The position numbers were made by a program, and so were the translations under genes. From contig CAUYUJ010019597.1 in NCBI GenBank assembly GCA_963575745.1, positions 1-64,000 of the forward strand: a stretch of DNA of 64,000 nucleotides. The letters run 5' to 3'. Under the pieces are notes generated by a model that saw nothing but the letters and a program-made list of their open reading frames with translations, searched no databases and had not been told where the DNA came from. The DNA comes from Prorocentrum cordatum (lineage: Eukaryota > Sar > Dinophyceae > Prorocentrales > Prorocentraceae). Below are positions 30,805 to 41,860 of this stretch, piece after piece (the first letter of the stretch is position 1; the number at the start of each line of letters is the position of its first letter).

Positions 30805-30958
30805 AACATAAACTGTTGGCGCTACGCGCGGAATTCTTGGATCTGCGCTGGACCCCCCTTCCTGGTGCGCGGAGCGCCAAGGGGCGGCGCCAGAGACGCC
30901 GCCAGGGGCGCCCAGCGCGGATCCAAGAAATCCGCGCGGAACGCCTAAAGTTTATGTT
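30805..30958. mobile_element. Family B foldback element, copy 1
   Basis: Almost wholly palindromic: AACATAAACTGTTGGCGC...GAATTCTTGGATC and the inverse, ending AAAGTTTATGTT, with a central GGCGGCGCCAGAGACGCCGCC hairpin. Related copies lie at 37557, 39633 and 49484. Confidence 0.85.
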
Positions 30959-31138
30959 TATGATATGTTTCTTTCTTCGAGGGTGGGAGTGAGCGAGACC
31001 CCCTTCGGACATGGAGAGCATCTTGATCCCTGTTCCCCATTCATGAACACCCCCCTCCCCCGGGCGACCAGCAGCCAGCCGAGACCCATGAAAACCCCCC
31101 CAAACCACCCCTGGGAACGAAACAGAACCACACACTCA

Positions 31139-31299
31139 GGGTGGGGTATGTGCCCCTACAAGCGGATCTGGGGCGAAAAATAAGCAATACTCAAAACATA
31201 CCCCCAAAAGATCAAAACATGATGCGCAAAAAATCGTCCCCAGACTATTTTTCGACTATTTTTGAATACTCCTCCTGTAGAGGGACAGGCCCGACTTAA
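31139..31299. mobile_element. Family A element, copy 14
   Basis: Degenerate left end GGGGTATGTGCCCCTAC, intact right end CTGTAGAGGGACAGGCC then CGACTTAA. Confidence 0.75.
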
Positions 31300-32703
31300 C
31301 CATGCACAAACACTCCCCCCGAGGGCGCCAGCTGGGCAGCACGCGCGCCTCCTCGATACCGTTCCCCACGTGGGCACCCAAACATTTGGCCGATCACATG
31401 CGCGTGTCCAACCCGCCCCTGTTCGGTCCTTCCAGACTGGCGCTCCCGCTCCGGCGTGGCCTTCGCTTCCGCTCGCTCGGCCCTTCCCAAATCACGCTCC
31501 GGCTGAAACGCCGACCTCACGACTCGTTCCCACGAACGCTTGGCTCCTCCCGCTCCTCCCGCTCCTCCCGCTCCTCGCTCCTCGCTCCTCGCTCCTCCTC
31601 GCTCCTCGCTCCTCCTGCTCCTCGCTCCTCGCTCCTCCTGCTCCTCCTCCTCCTCGCTCCTACCTCCTCCTCCTCGCTCGGCCCTCCCCGATTCACTGCT
31701 CCGGCTCTCCCACGAAGTCGCTCTCCGGCGGCAGCGCGGGCCTCGCCCTCGGATCTCGGCGCCTCGCCCCGTCGTCGTCCCGACTGCCGCTCCCTCGCCC
31801 CAGCGTGGGCCACACGCTTCGGGATCCGCGTCGTCGTAGGAGGAGGAGGAGGAGGAGGAGGAGGAGGAGGAGGAGGAGGAATGGGAGGAGGAATGGGAGG
31901 AGGAGGAGGAGCAGGAGGAGGAGGAGCAGGATCCGCATCGTTCTTCAGTGTCATCGCCCCCCTCGTTTCCCCTCCTCCGCCCTGCCCTGGTCTTCCTGCT
32001 GTCCCTCCTGCTCCGTCCGCTCCAGATCCTGCTGCTGCTGTTCGTCCTCGCCCTTTGCCTCCCGCTCCTCCTCCTCCTCCTCCTCCTCCTCCTCCTCCTC
32101 CTCCTCCTCCTCCTCCTCCTCCTCCTCCTCCTCCTCCTCCTCCTCCTCCTCCTGTGCATGCAGTTTCCCCTGTTCCGATTGCGCATGATCCGATGTGGTC
32201 TTCTGGCTGGAGTTGTGGGTCGGCCAAGACACGCGTCCGCGGATAGAGAAAAGATCAGCGCAATGGGAAGGGATGGGAGGGAGGGATAAGACATCAGATG
32301 AGGCGCGAGCGCACCTACCTGTTCCCCCTCCCTATCTCCCTCCTCCTCCTCCTCCTCCGAGTTCTCCTCCACACTCCCCCGCTTTGGGTATGATGTCTCA
32401 CCTAGCCCTTCACTCCACTGCATGCTCCTCCACATCCCTGCCTGAACATTGTTCTGGATTGGCTGGTGGGGTTACGCAACGCGTCTGGAAGTAGCACCTG
32501 CTCTGAGATCCTGCCGAGGGAGTTCTGTGCCACACCTCCATCGGGGGGAGAGACGCCCCCTCGTGCAGTCTGCGGCGCCCTGGTTGGCGGAGTCTCCTCA
32601 GGGGCCACCCTGCAAGCCCAAGGAAGCGAGGCCGGCGGCAGCACCCGACGACGACTTCGACAACGGCGACGACCGAGACTGGAAGGGCTGAACGCTGCAC
32701 CAG
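31300..32703. other. Microsatellite-rich intergenic DNA
   Basis: GCTCCTC repeats (31535-31690), GGA (31835-31930), pure TCC (about 32068-32153) and spacer. GGA and TCC tracts face each other. Very long Arg- or Gly-rich frames here are repeat artefacts. Confidence 0.7.
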
Positions 32704-32886
32704 CGTACAGTCGGGGCGTTGACCCAAGGAACCCTAAATCATGAACGAGGCCCCTTTTGTTCCATAAGTCAACCTTCGATCTCCTGCCGAAAACATCAGG
32801 AAAGCCTGAGGCAAGCTGTGAAACACTTAAGGAACGCCGAGCCCCTCCCCATCGAAAAGGGTTCCTTCTTCAGGGCACCGGCGTAC
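32704..32886. mobile_element. Family H inverted-repeat element, copy 2
   Basis: CGTACAGTCGGGGCGTTGAC to GGTTCCTTCTTCAGGGCACC then GGCGTACC. Colinear with 6198-6380. Confidence 0.65.
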
Positions 32887-32900
32887 CAAGGGCTCCTAAG

Positions 32901-32929
32901 TTCGCGCTTCGCGCTGCGCGAAGCGCGAA
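32901..32929. repeat. 29-nt perfect palindrome
   Basis: TTCGCGCTTCGCGC, a single central T, then the exact reverse complement. Parts recur at 32928-32942 and 33013-33040. Confidence 0.9.
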
Positions 32930-33039
32930 GCGCGAATAACTTCGCGCCCTCGCGCCGCCCCCCCAAAGGGAGAAGAGGAGGACGAGGAGGAGGGGGAGGA
33001 GGAACGAGGACCGCGAAGCGCGAATAACTTCGCGCCCTC

Positions 33040-33135
33040 GAGGGAGCCCTTGGCCATGGGGCAGCGGCGGAGGCGCCGCCAGGGGGGGGGGGATCCGCCG
33101 CAGATCCAAGGAATCCGCGCGGAGCTCCGAGGGTT
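33040..33135. repeat. Half of a family B foldback
   Basis: GGCGGAGGCGCCGCCAGGGG, then ATCCAAGGAATCCGCGCGGA and GCTCCGAGGG; the left arm is not recognisable. Confidence 0.6.
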
Positions 33136-33195
33136 GATATCTCGGCCGTGCTCTGGTCCTCGAGAGGAGAGAGTACCCCAGATCCCTTCTTGATC

Positions 33196-33375
33196 GACCC
33201 CCCCTAAAAAACTGGACCCCCCTCCAAATGCGGCCTAATATTCCGGACCCCCTCTTCGACGGGGCGCCTTGATAAACCGGACCCCCTTAAGGTCCAATCC
33301 AAAGACAGCGCCCTAATAAGCCGGACCCCCCAGTTACAAAAGGGCACCTTAAAAAACAGGACCGTGGGGACGATT
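33196..33375. repeat. Degenerate minisatellite (CCGGACCCCC)
   Basis: Five diverged units of CCTAATAA(T/G)CCGGACCCCC-like sequence. Confidence 0.65.
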
Positions 33376-33543
33376 AATAAAGGATTTGGAGTACGAGGGC
33401 GGAGGAGCAAGGGCAGACTGAAGGAAATCCACGATTAGAACAATCGATCCTCCAGACGTCCAGGGAGCGATCCAGGGCGAAACACCACAAGAACATTTTT
33501 GCGCTAGGAGCACGAGCTTCACGCAAAGCGTTGTCTTAAACAG

Positions 33544-33700
33544 ACGAAATTACAGGTGAAGACCTGCGACAAGCCCACGAAAAGACGAAGCTCCAAGACA
33601 GCGCCCAGGCTCCAGTCTCGACTCTTGATGTTCTTGAGCGCAATTTGGAATCCGTTCAAGTTGATGTTTGTTCTTCAAATGTCTGACGGGTGTAGCCTTA
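33544..33700 (+). CDS. Exon-like segment before family A copy 15
   Basis: After an acceptor-like TTGTCTTAAACAG the frame reads DEITGEDLRQAHEKTKLQDS and VLERNLESVQVDVCSSNV, a convincing hydrophilic sequence, before TGA at 33684. Another frame stays open to the family A junction (MSDGCSL) and joins the next exon in phase. Either there is a frameshift near 33670 or the donor lies earlier. Product unknown. Confidence 0.45.
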
Positions 33701-33863
33701 GGTCGGGCGTGTCCCCCTACCGGGGGATTTTGAAAGAAAAATAAAGGATAGTCCAAACATACCCCATAATGATCAACAAGTATAATAAAAAACAAATCGT
33801 CCCAAAACTATGTTTCGACTAGTCTGCAATGTTCTTCCTGTAGAGGGACGTGCCCGACTTAAG
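33701..33863 (+). mobile_element. Family A element, copy 15, readable as a 163-nt intron
   Basis: CCTTAG|GTCGGGCGTGTCCCC at the left and GCCCGACTTAAG|TGCAGCC at the right: a GT-AG intron lying wholly within the element. The flanks GTGTAGCC and GTGCAGCC are an 8-bp target duplication with one mismatch. Confidence 0.82.
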
Positions 33864-33941
33864 TGCAGCCCACGGCAGAGCGGTCGAGAACATTGTGGAG
33901 CCCGCCTGTCGAACCATTCAGAACGTCTTCGCGGCGCGCAG
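33864..33941 (+). CDS. Exon-like segment after family A copy 15
   Basis: Reads SAAHGRAVENIVEPACRTIQ then NVFAAR and ends at GCGCGCAG before a GGA-rich stretch. Third positions are G/C. Product unknown. Confidence 0.45.
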
Positions 33942-34736
33942 GGAGGGAGGGCGACGAGGAGGGGCGCGAGGAGGCAGGGAGGGCGAGGAGGGCGGGAGGG
34001 ACCGAAGGTTGACGTTTCTGCAGCTTCCTCTCCTTCGAGGCGTCGACTGGACAACCGCGCTCCACTACTCGCAAAGTCACTGCTCGCAAATGGCGTGGAG
34101 ATCAGCCGCGGAGGAGTTACGATACGAAATTGTATCGCGGCGAACGTGTGCTTTTCGGACGTTGGCGAGCAGTGGAACGCGCCCGGTGAACGACGGCGGC
34201 GGCGGCGGCAACGCGCCACGGGCGTGGCGCCGGGGGCTGCCCTTTCTGGTTCCCCTCCCATCCGATCGGTCCTCTTCCTCCTCCTCCTCCTCCTCCTCCT
34301 CCTCCTCCTCCTCCTCCTCCGTCTCATCATCATCATCCTCATCCTCATCCTTCTCCTCCTCCTCCTCCTCGCCCAGGCTTTCAGGGCGCTGGCGTCGGGC
34401 GGGCAGAGCTTCTGGCCCCCAGGGAGGACGAGGAGGGAGCGAGGGACCGAATGTCGACGTCGGCGGCGGCGGCGGCGACGCGCCGCGGGCGTGGCGCCGG
34501 GGGCTCGGAGCTCGCGGCGGGCGCCCAGGCTTTCGGGGCGCCCGCGTCGGGCGGGCAGAGCTTCCGGTCCCGGCCCCTGGCGGGCCGCGCACGGGCAGGG
34601 GCGGCGGCGGCCGCCGCGGCCGCAGCGGCAGCCGCGGCGGCGGCAGCTGCTCCTCTGAGGTTATGGACGACGACGACGACGACGGCGACAACACTCATCG
34701 TTTTAAGACTGTTCGCTCCCATCTGTTCGCGTGCCA
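33942..34736. repeat. GGA/TCC/GGC tracts in a probable intron region
   Basis: TCC (34270-34321), TCATCC (34322-34370) and GGC (34590-34645) tracts. 33960-34010 and 34420-34470 are diverged duplicates (GAGGGACCGAA(G/T)GT(T/C)GACGT). Confidence 0.7.
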
Positions 34737-34809
34737 GTGGACACGTATATCCCACACCCTCGGTATCCGCCCTCTTCGTTTGCGATCGCAGCAGCGGCAA
34801 GTGGCCCTG
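34737..34809 (+). CDS. Possible 73-nt exon
   Basis: Acceptor GCGTGCCAG| and donor CCCTG|GTGAGC flank a frame reading VDTYIPHPRYPPSSFAIAAA then ASGPG. The donor opens directly into a family P repeat. Confidence 0.45.
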
Positions 34810-35045
34810 GTGAGCGTTTTCTTTTACTCGGCGTTTCGACATTGGGCGCAAGGGGGGGGATGGTGGGTCTGGCTCCGGACCTCTGCTCAGTGCGACTGTT
34901 TGCAAGAGAGTGCTGCCCCTGGGGGAGACTCCACCCGCTCAAACCAGGCGCCAAAAAAACACCCAAGATCTACTCCATGGGGGGGAGGGGGGTTTGGGGG
35001 CCCGCGCCGACCGGTCGGCAAAACAATGCATAAAACAACGACGAC
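34810..35045. repeat. Family P repeat, copy 2
   Basis: Begins at a GTGAGC donor-like sequence, then CGGCGTTTCGACATTGGGCG ... ATCTACTCCATGGGGGGG ... GGTCGGCAAAACAATGC. Colinear with 28370-28580. Confidence 0.75.
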
Positions 35046-36579
35046 CTGATGATGCCTCTGCCTCGCCCCTCCTCACCCCCCACTCCTCGGGTGTTGCTGG
35101 AGGCGCCCCTGGCCAAAGGTGGCCCCAAGAGTTCCAGGGGGGCCCCCCGCGGCCTCCAGAAGGCCCCGTCACGAGGCTTCCAGAGGGCCCCAGGGGCTCC
35201 AAAATAGAGCGAAAAGCTGGGGGCACCCTGGCCCAGGCGCCCAGGCGGCACCCCTAGCGGCCCCCGAGCTCCCTCCCTGGTCTCCGTGCGGCAAAAGGGC
35301 GGCGGCTGCAGCGGCTCTCTCTCTCCCGTGGCCTGGTTGCGGGTCTGCACGGGGGCGGGAGAGGGGGGGCCCGCAATGCAGGTCGCGGTGGTGGGGCCTT
35401 TCGGGCTCCCCTGGGGGGGGGGGGAGGGCGGTGGAGGCCCTCCACGAGGAAGCCCAGAGCGCCGCGGAGCCCCCCCCGGGCAAGATGCGGGCCAGCAGGT
35501 GCCGTCGCGGGCTCCCCATGGAGGCCCCCCCTCTCCCTCCGCTCCTCGGCCTCCCCGTCGGCACCCCTCCCCCTGCACGCAGGAGTGTGCTCTTTCTCCA
35601 TCAAGCGCTCCCGCGATCACCACGGAGGCATCGTCTGGCGGCGTGCCATCCGAGCACCAGCGGAGAGCACAGAAGATCTGAGACCAAACCGTATGTGGGG
35701 CCAGACGTGCGTGCAGCAAGGGCTCGGCTGCACACAAAGTGGCTCTGCAGAAGCGGCCAGCATCGGATCGAACGTCGGGTCGGAGCGGGACGTGTGTCGG
35801 ATCGGAGCGGATCGAAAGTCGGGTCCGATCGGCACCCGACGGGAGTAGAACAGATCTTCAGCCTGGACCGCGATGCGCGACTGGGCATCTTCGCGCACTT
35901 GCGGCGAACCTACAACCCGGTGCGACAAGCAACTGGTGTTTAGCCGGCCCCTGGCCTCCCTATTTCAATGTTGATCGCGGGACCGGAAACACCTACCGGC
36001 ACCACATTGAACGTTTACATCGGGGGGGGGAGATGTGCGCGCACAAAGGCACTACTTGACTGACTTTCCGCACGAAGGGGAAGGGACGGGACAGGGTCAG
36101 GCAGCAAATTGGATCTCCAAGTCGAATCGGCTCGGGACATGCGAATCGAGTCGCATCGGCCGCGCCAGGATGTACAACAGCGCCACGCGGTTGGATCGAG
36201 CCTGCCAGAATCGATATCGAATCGGGTCCACCTGATCGCAATGGGACATGGACCCAGGAGTGGCCCTGGGCCAGACTGGCCTGCGGTGCGCGGATTGCCG
36301 CTACTTGCATGCGAGGCGACGGCAACGGCCTGCACACCTGGGCCTGCCCACCTCCCCCCACGCGCTCCCCAGAAGTCAGGCTGACAAGGATCGCTCCGGC
36401 GACGGGCCACACTCTGTCGTGCTGCCGAGGGGGTCCCTGAGATCTGGGCGTCGCAATGCGTCCACCGCACCGGGCGTTTTCGCTCGGCTTCGAGCTTGCG
36501 GGCCCTCACGGGTCGACACATCCACGGGAAGGCCGAAGAAAAGGGAAGGTCCAAGAGAGAGGCTCCTGGGAGTTTGTGT
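35046..36579. other. GC-rich intergenic DNA
   Basis: G- and C-runs; family R copy near 36157; 35850-35905 (GACCGCGATGCGCGACT...TTCGCGCACTTGCGG) recurs at 38552-38610. No gene supported. Confidence 0.5.
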
Positions 36580-37290
36580 GCCTCTCGCGGCCTCCTGGGG
36601 TTCCCTCGTCGCCACGGCCCAATGCGCGTCCAATCTCAAGTCGGAAAGCACACTCGGACAAGTCAAGGCGGTCGAGTTTCGAGAGGGAGTGGACGCAGAC
36701 CTCCAGCGTCTCCACAGAAGCCGCGGCGGGCGTGCTGTCGCCTCTGGGGAAGCGCCTTTCGGGCTCCAGGGCCGTCAGGGGCCCAGACTGGGGAAACCAA
36801 AAGGTACCGATGCCGCTGCTCCCCCAGACCTCTCCCGGGGTGAGCTCTGACCAGCTTTTTGAAGCGAATGCAGAGATGGCGACGAGGGCCTCCCAGGAGG
36901 CCCACACATGGGAAAACGAGGGAAGCGTAAAGGTAGGGGCACCTTTTCCTCCTCTGACAGACACACGACGAGCTATGATCTTCCATTCCGCAGAGCCTGG
37001 ACTCCTGATCCGCTTCCCCGGGGGGTAATTTTCTATTCCAGATCCACTTCCGATGGTCGCGGGGCCCGAACACGGCGGGGGGGGGAGCCTACGGGGGGAC
37101 GCACACGCCACAAAACGTACATGAACACTGGCGAAACCAAAAGGCTCCGAAACCGCTACTCCCCGGACACCTCTCGGGGTGCAGTCTGACCACAATTTTG
37201 AGGCGAACCCGGCGGTGGCGACGAGGGCCTCCCAGTAAGCCGAAAAAAAACGGGGCCAGGGTAGCGGTATGGGTACCTCCTCCTCCTCGG
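36580..37290. repeat. Family K foldback pair and further copy
   Basis: GGCCTCCTGGGGTTCCCTCG (36589) faces GATGGCGACGAGGGCCTCCC (36875), the arms of a foldback of about 320 bp. A further direct copy of the right arm lies at 37141-37290. Confidence 0.6.
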
Positions 37291-37556
37291 AAATGCGGCC
37301 CTCCCAGTTCGCGAGACCAGCCGCGTGATACAAACATTCTCGAAATGCGCACGTTCGAGACCCACGTGGATTCATGCATGTGGGCGTCCTTCTCTGTGAT
37401 CCCCGGCGATGGGCATAAACTCCCGGAGGCCCGCGCGGAGGTCTGAGAGGTCTGCGCTGAGGCCCGCTCCCTGGCGTGCGGCGGGCGCCGCCCTGGGGGG
37501 TACAGCCACGACGACGGCGACGACCGCGACGGGGAGGAAAAACGCGGCTCGGACGC
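37291..37556. other. Spacer, no gene recognised
   Basis: No supported feature. 37310-37395 resembles 48355-48430 (GCGAGACCAGCCGCGTGATA, CACGTGGATTCATG type), so it is dispersed repeat DNA. Confidence 0.45.
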
Positions 37557-37705
37557 GAAGCTTCGGGGCTCCACGCGGATTTCTTGGATCGGCGCTGGAC
37601 CCCCCCTCCCTGGGGCGCGGAGCCTGCCAGGGGCGGCGGCGGAGGCGCCGCCAGGGAGCTGCAGCGCAGCTCCAAGGAAAATCCGCGCGGAGCTCCGAAA
37701 GTTTG
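37557..37705. mobile_element. Family B foldback element, copy 2
   Basis: Arms GCTCCACGCGGATTTCTTGG and AATCCGCGCGGAGCTCC with a GGCGGAGGCGCCGCC centre. The outer AAACATAAAC is lost. Confidence 0.75.
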
Positions 37706-39632
37706 GGTGAAGGCCGCGCCCTCCTCCTCGAGGAGGCGAAGGCACGAGGACGGAGGAGCGGAAGCAGACAGGAGGAGCAACGCCGCGGCTGGAGCAAGCA
37801 GTCCTCCAAACGTCTGGGGAGCTGCCCACGGTGAAAAAAACAGCCCGGGGGGAGAGCCCGCGTCTTGGCGGCGAGCAGGGCAGCGGGGCGAAGGTGGAGG
37901 GAGGGATAGAGCGAGGACAGAGAGAGGAGGAGACGGAGGGGAGGAGGAGGAGGAGGAGGAGGAGGAGGAGGAGGAGGAGGAGGAGAGCGAGGACAGAGAG
38001 AGGACAGATAGAGCGAGGGAGAGGGAGGGCGAGGAGGAGAAGAAGAAGCACGCCGAGGCGGACCACTCGTCGGACTGAAGACTCTGCTCGGCAGGGCTGT
38101 GCTCCAGGGTTCTGACTTGCCCATTGCCGCTTGCGCCACCTGCTGAGCCTTCGCTCGATCGCGCCAGCTCTCTCTGGCACACTCTTTCACGGGGAGCTGC
38201 AAGCCTCGCTTCGTACGAGCATGGCGAGGCTGGATTGGGCCGAGCCGAAACGCTGTCGAGGACGAGGGGAGAGGGCGAGGAGGGAGACCTTCCAAGAGGC
38301 AGCAAAGATGGCACCGAGCCTCGGGATTTCGACTCCGGGGTCGAGACGCTCAGCAGTCCTGGCAGGTCTGTGAGCAGGGCTGCAGGGCTGATTGCAGCCC
38401 TCTGGTCTGGACGAAATCGATGTCGAATCGGACCGATCGGATCGATATGTACCCTGCAGCGTGGGAGGGGGAGGGAATCATATGGAAAAAAACGCCTCGC
38501 GTCGATCGGAGCGAGCTCATCCCTCGCGGTCTCGCGGCGCCCGAACAGAGAAGAAATCACCAGCCCAGACCGCGATGCGCGACTAAGTATATTCGCGCAC
38601 TTGCGGGTGATCATGGGCGAAGAACATATCCGCATCCTCGGTCTCGCTGGCAGTGCTCCTGGGCTGGGACCTCTCCGATGCGGAGCGTGTTTTCGCGGAT
38701 ACCCCGCGCCGCCACGGGCGTGATCGGGGGAAAGGGGGGGGGGAATTCGTCCCCCCCTCCTCCCCGAGCACATCACGGCAAAGGGCCGCCGGAGAGCTGA
38801 CGGAATCCTTGACGAATCCTGGGGGAAGCTGTGCGAACGTGGGCAGCGTAGCATGACGTGATCCTGGGGGGGAAGGAGCGGGAGAGTCGATCGCGGACTT
38901 GATCGCCCAGACATGAACAAGAAAGGCTCAAGAGAAGGGTCTTAGGCGAGGCAACATGGCGACCTTGCGCGGGACTCCAGCGCGGCACGCCAATGGCAGC
39001 GAAGGGCACGCACGCGCGACCGCACGCGGGCAGCTTACGAGCGAACGGCCCCGTTTTTTCCGTTGCACATATTTCCCCAGAAACAGCCGCACAAGCAGCT
39101 GCCACGTCAAAGATGAATCGCCACTGTGCGCTGGCCATTCAAATTGACCAGGCTACCCACGTCGGCGTCTGTCTTGGACAAGATGCTGCAGATTGCTGGC
39201 GCGACTAAGGACAGAGGAACGACTAACATCGAGAGATGCATCGGCGATTTGGCGCCATCCTCCGACCCCATCAACTCGGACCCCACTTGGGAGGCCTCCA
39301 GACAAACCCAGTGGTTGCTTCTCGGGCCCCGCAGCGAAGAGAAAGTGGCCCACGCAGCGCCCGTCGCCAGCTGATCCCCGCGGCGCCCGAAGGGTCGGAG
39401 GCCGTCCACCCCGGAGGCCCTGGGACAGGCCAGAGCGTCCCAAACCTGAGCGACGATCAAAAGCGGGCCTTACACAACATAGCACAGCGACATTACGAGG
39501 CGGCCTTCGCCGGCCGCCAGCGCGGCACGCCACATTGGAGACGAGGGCGCCTACGCGCGACCTTCCGCGGGCAGTTTACGCGCCAATGTCGGCGCTGACG
39601 ACCCCGCCTGCTTAGGAGAAAAAAACGGCATA
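37706..39632. other. Intergenic DNA with GGA tract and dispersed repeats
   Basis: GGA (37936-37985); 38390-38612 shares its end with 35750-35910; a half family J near 39235-39290 (TCCGACCCCATCAACTCGGA). A very long minus-strand open frame across 36506-38920 is low-complexity and crosses several repeats, so I did not call it. Confidence 0.5.
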
Positions 39633-39790
39633 AACATAAACTGTTGGCGCTCCGCGCATATTTCTTGGACCTGCGCCGAACCCGCTTCCCTGGCGCGCGG
39701 AGCGCGCCAAGGGCGGCGCCGGCGGCGCCGCCGGGGGGGCCCAGGCGCGGATCCAAGAAATCCAGCGCGGAGCCCCAACAAATTATGTTA
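39633..39790. mobile_element. Family B foldback element, copy 3
   Basis: AACATAAACTGTTGGCGCTC, TTTCTTGG and the inverse arms around GGCGCCGGCGGCGCC, ending AATTATGTT. Confidence 0.83.
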
Positions 39791-41084
39791 ATGTGTGTTT
39801 TCTTGTTCGACTGCTCGCGTCGCTCACCTGGACCCTGGCCCTCCGGGCCCGCGCCCGCCGGCGACCCCCGCCGACGAGCCCTCCACCATCGACCGCCGCG
39901 CCCGCCGCCCGCACGGAGCCAAAGCGCGCACGCACCGCACGGCACGTCGTGGTCCCTCGCGCATGGGGCTACCGAGGCAGGGGAGTGGAAGGTCAGGGGC
40001 GGCAGGGAAGGGAACAGAAGAGGAGGAGGAGGAGGAGGAGGAGGAGGAGGAGGAGGAGGATTTCGCTGGATTTCAATGCCCTGATCCCCACAGCTGCGAA
40101 ACACGCACCGTGGCGGCGAAACAAAGCGTCTCCTTCCCCAGGCCGCGCCTGGGCAGCAAGGTTCGGCTTTCGCAAAATGCACGCGGCAAAAGAGGAGGAG
40201 GAGGAGGAGGAGGAGAAGGAGGAGGAGGAGGAGGAGGAGGAGGAGGAGGAGGGGTAGGAGGAAGAGGAGGAGGAGGAGGAGGAGGAGGAGGAGGAGGGGG
40301 AGGAGGAGGAGGAGCCTGGGGAACATCCTCCAACGACCGGCGGGCATGTCTGCAGCTTGGCGGCGCGCCCAGGCGGAAATGAGAAGGGGCGGGCCTGCTC
40401 AGAAGGCTCCGAAGTCCCCCGGCCTTCTGAGAAATCTTGCGAGTCCTTCCCGAGGACGCAAAACACGTCTCAGAAGTCTCGCGGGCTCTGAGAAGTCCCG
40501 CCGCCTTCTGCCAAGGCCTTCTCCTTCTCGCCGCCGAGGTTCGGGCCGGGCGAAAGGGGGGTATAGCCAGGGGGGAGTTTGAGAATCAGCTCGCGCAGCT
40601 GACTTTCCCGGCGCCTCCTGGCGCCGGGAGGCGCCCATGTATATCGAGGAATGGGCGCGGCGGCGGGGCCGAAGCCAGCTGCATGCAGCAGATTTCGTAA
40701 CCTCGGCTACACGCAGAAGTGACCCTGGGTAAGAGTGACATTTGGTGCGCGACTTGTTGGGGTCCGCGGGGGGACCCAACCTGGGCGCGCAAGCAGCTGC
40801 TACTGCCTCGTTTTTAGCCATCTGGGGACCCATCTGCACCCGCACCAAAGGTCACTCCGGCGAAAGGTCGCTCCTACGTCTAGTCGATAACCCCCCCCTT
40901 TCCCTATCCCCCCCTTTCGCCCGGCCCGAGAGGTGCAGCTTTCTCTCCCGCGAGCCGCGGGGTCACGTGCCGCCCCCGCCGCCGCCCCACCAGCCGCCGA
41001 GCGACAGCAGGCCGCCAACGGCCCCGCCCTGCGGCGCCGCGGGCCCCGCGGCCTCGAGGGGCAGCGTTCGGCGACGGGCGAACA
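39791..41084. other. GGA tracts and family L repeat
   Basis: GGA (40020-40060 and 40193-40315); family L at 40389-40545 (CTTCTGAGAAATC...GAGGACGCAAAA...GAGAAGTCCCGCCGCCTTCTG). No gene supported. Confidence 0.65.
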
Positions 41085-41751
41085 GCACACACAGCACACC
41101 ACACACCACACACACACGCAAGACATAGCACACCACACACAAGACACAGCGCACAACACACACACAGCACACACCACACACAGAGCACACAAGTCACACA
41201 CCACACACACACACCACACACGGCACACACGGCACACAACTCACAGCACACAACGCACAGCACACAACACACACACACACCACACAACACACAACACGCA
41301 ACACAACACACACACACACACTTGTCGCGTCGGCGGCTGGGCAGAGTGACTGCGCCGGCGGAAGAGCAAATGGACATACAACTGCTAATTAATCCGCGGT
41401 GCACGGGGGAGAGAGATAGGGAACGTCCGGCGAAGGCAGGAGGGAGAGGGCCCGCTCAGGGCTGGGCCAGGCGGCGGCGAACACACACACACACATACAC
41501 ACACACACACTTACACACAAACACCACACGCCACACACACAGCACACAGCACACAGCACACCACACACAGCACACAGTACACATTACATACCACACACAG
41601 CACACAGCACAAAACACACAACACACAACACACAACACAACACCCAGCACACAGCACACAGCACACAGCACACAGCACACAGCACACAACACACAACACA
41701 CACACCACACACACACACATTCACCACACACAGACACCGCACACACATACA

Positions 41752-41796
<45 letters not shown>

Positions 41797-41860
41797 GCAC
41801 ACACACAAACACACAGTGTGTGTTTGTGTGTGTGTGACACACACACACACACCTTTCACG
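41085..41860. repeat. (CA)n-rich tracts with a CA/TG foldback
   Basis: CACACA/ACAGCACACA tracts at 41085-41325 and 41480-41815, then an abrupt switch to TGTG (41816-41836) and back to CACA (41837-41852), so the last about 55 nt can fold into a hairpin. Confidence 0.9.

Noticed and set aside
36506-38920. An 804-codon open frame on the minus strand
   Set aside because: It runs through families K and B and a GGA tract, is low-complexity (Ser/Pro/Leu/Arg) and has no domain pattern. GC-rich DNA has few stops by chance.
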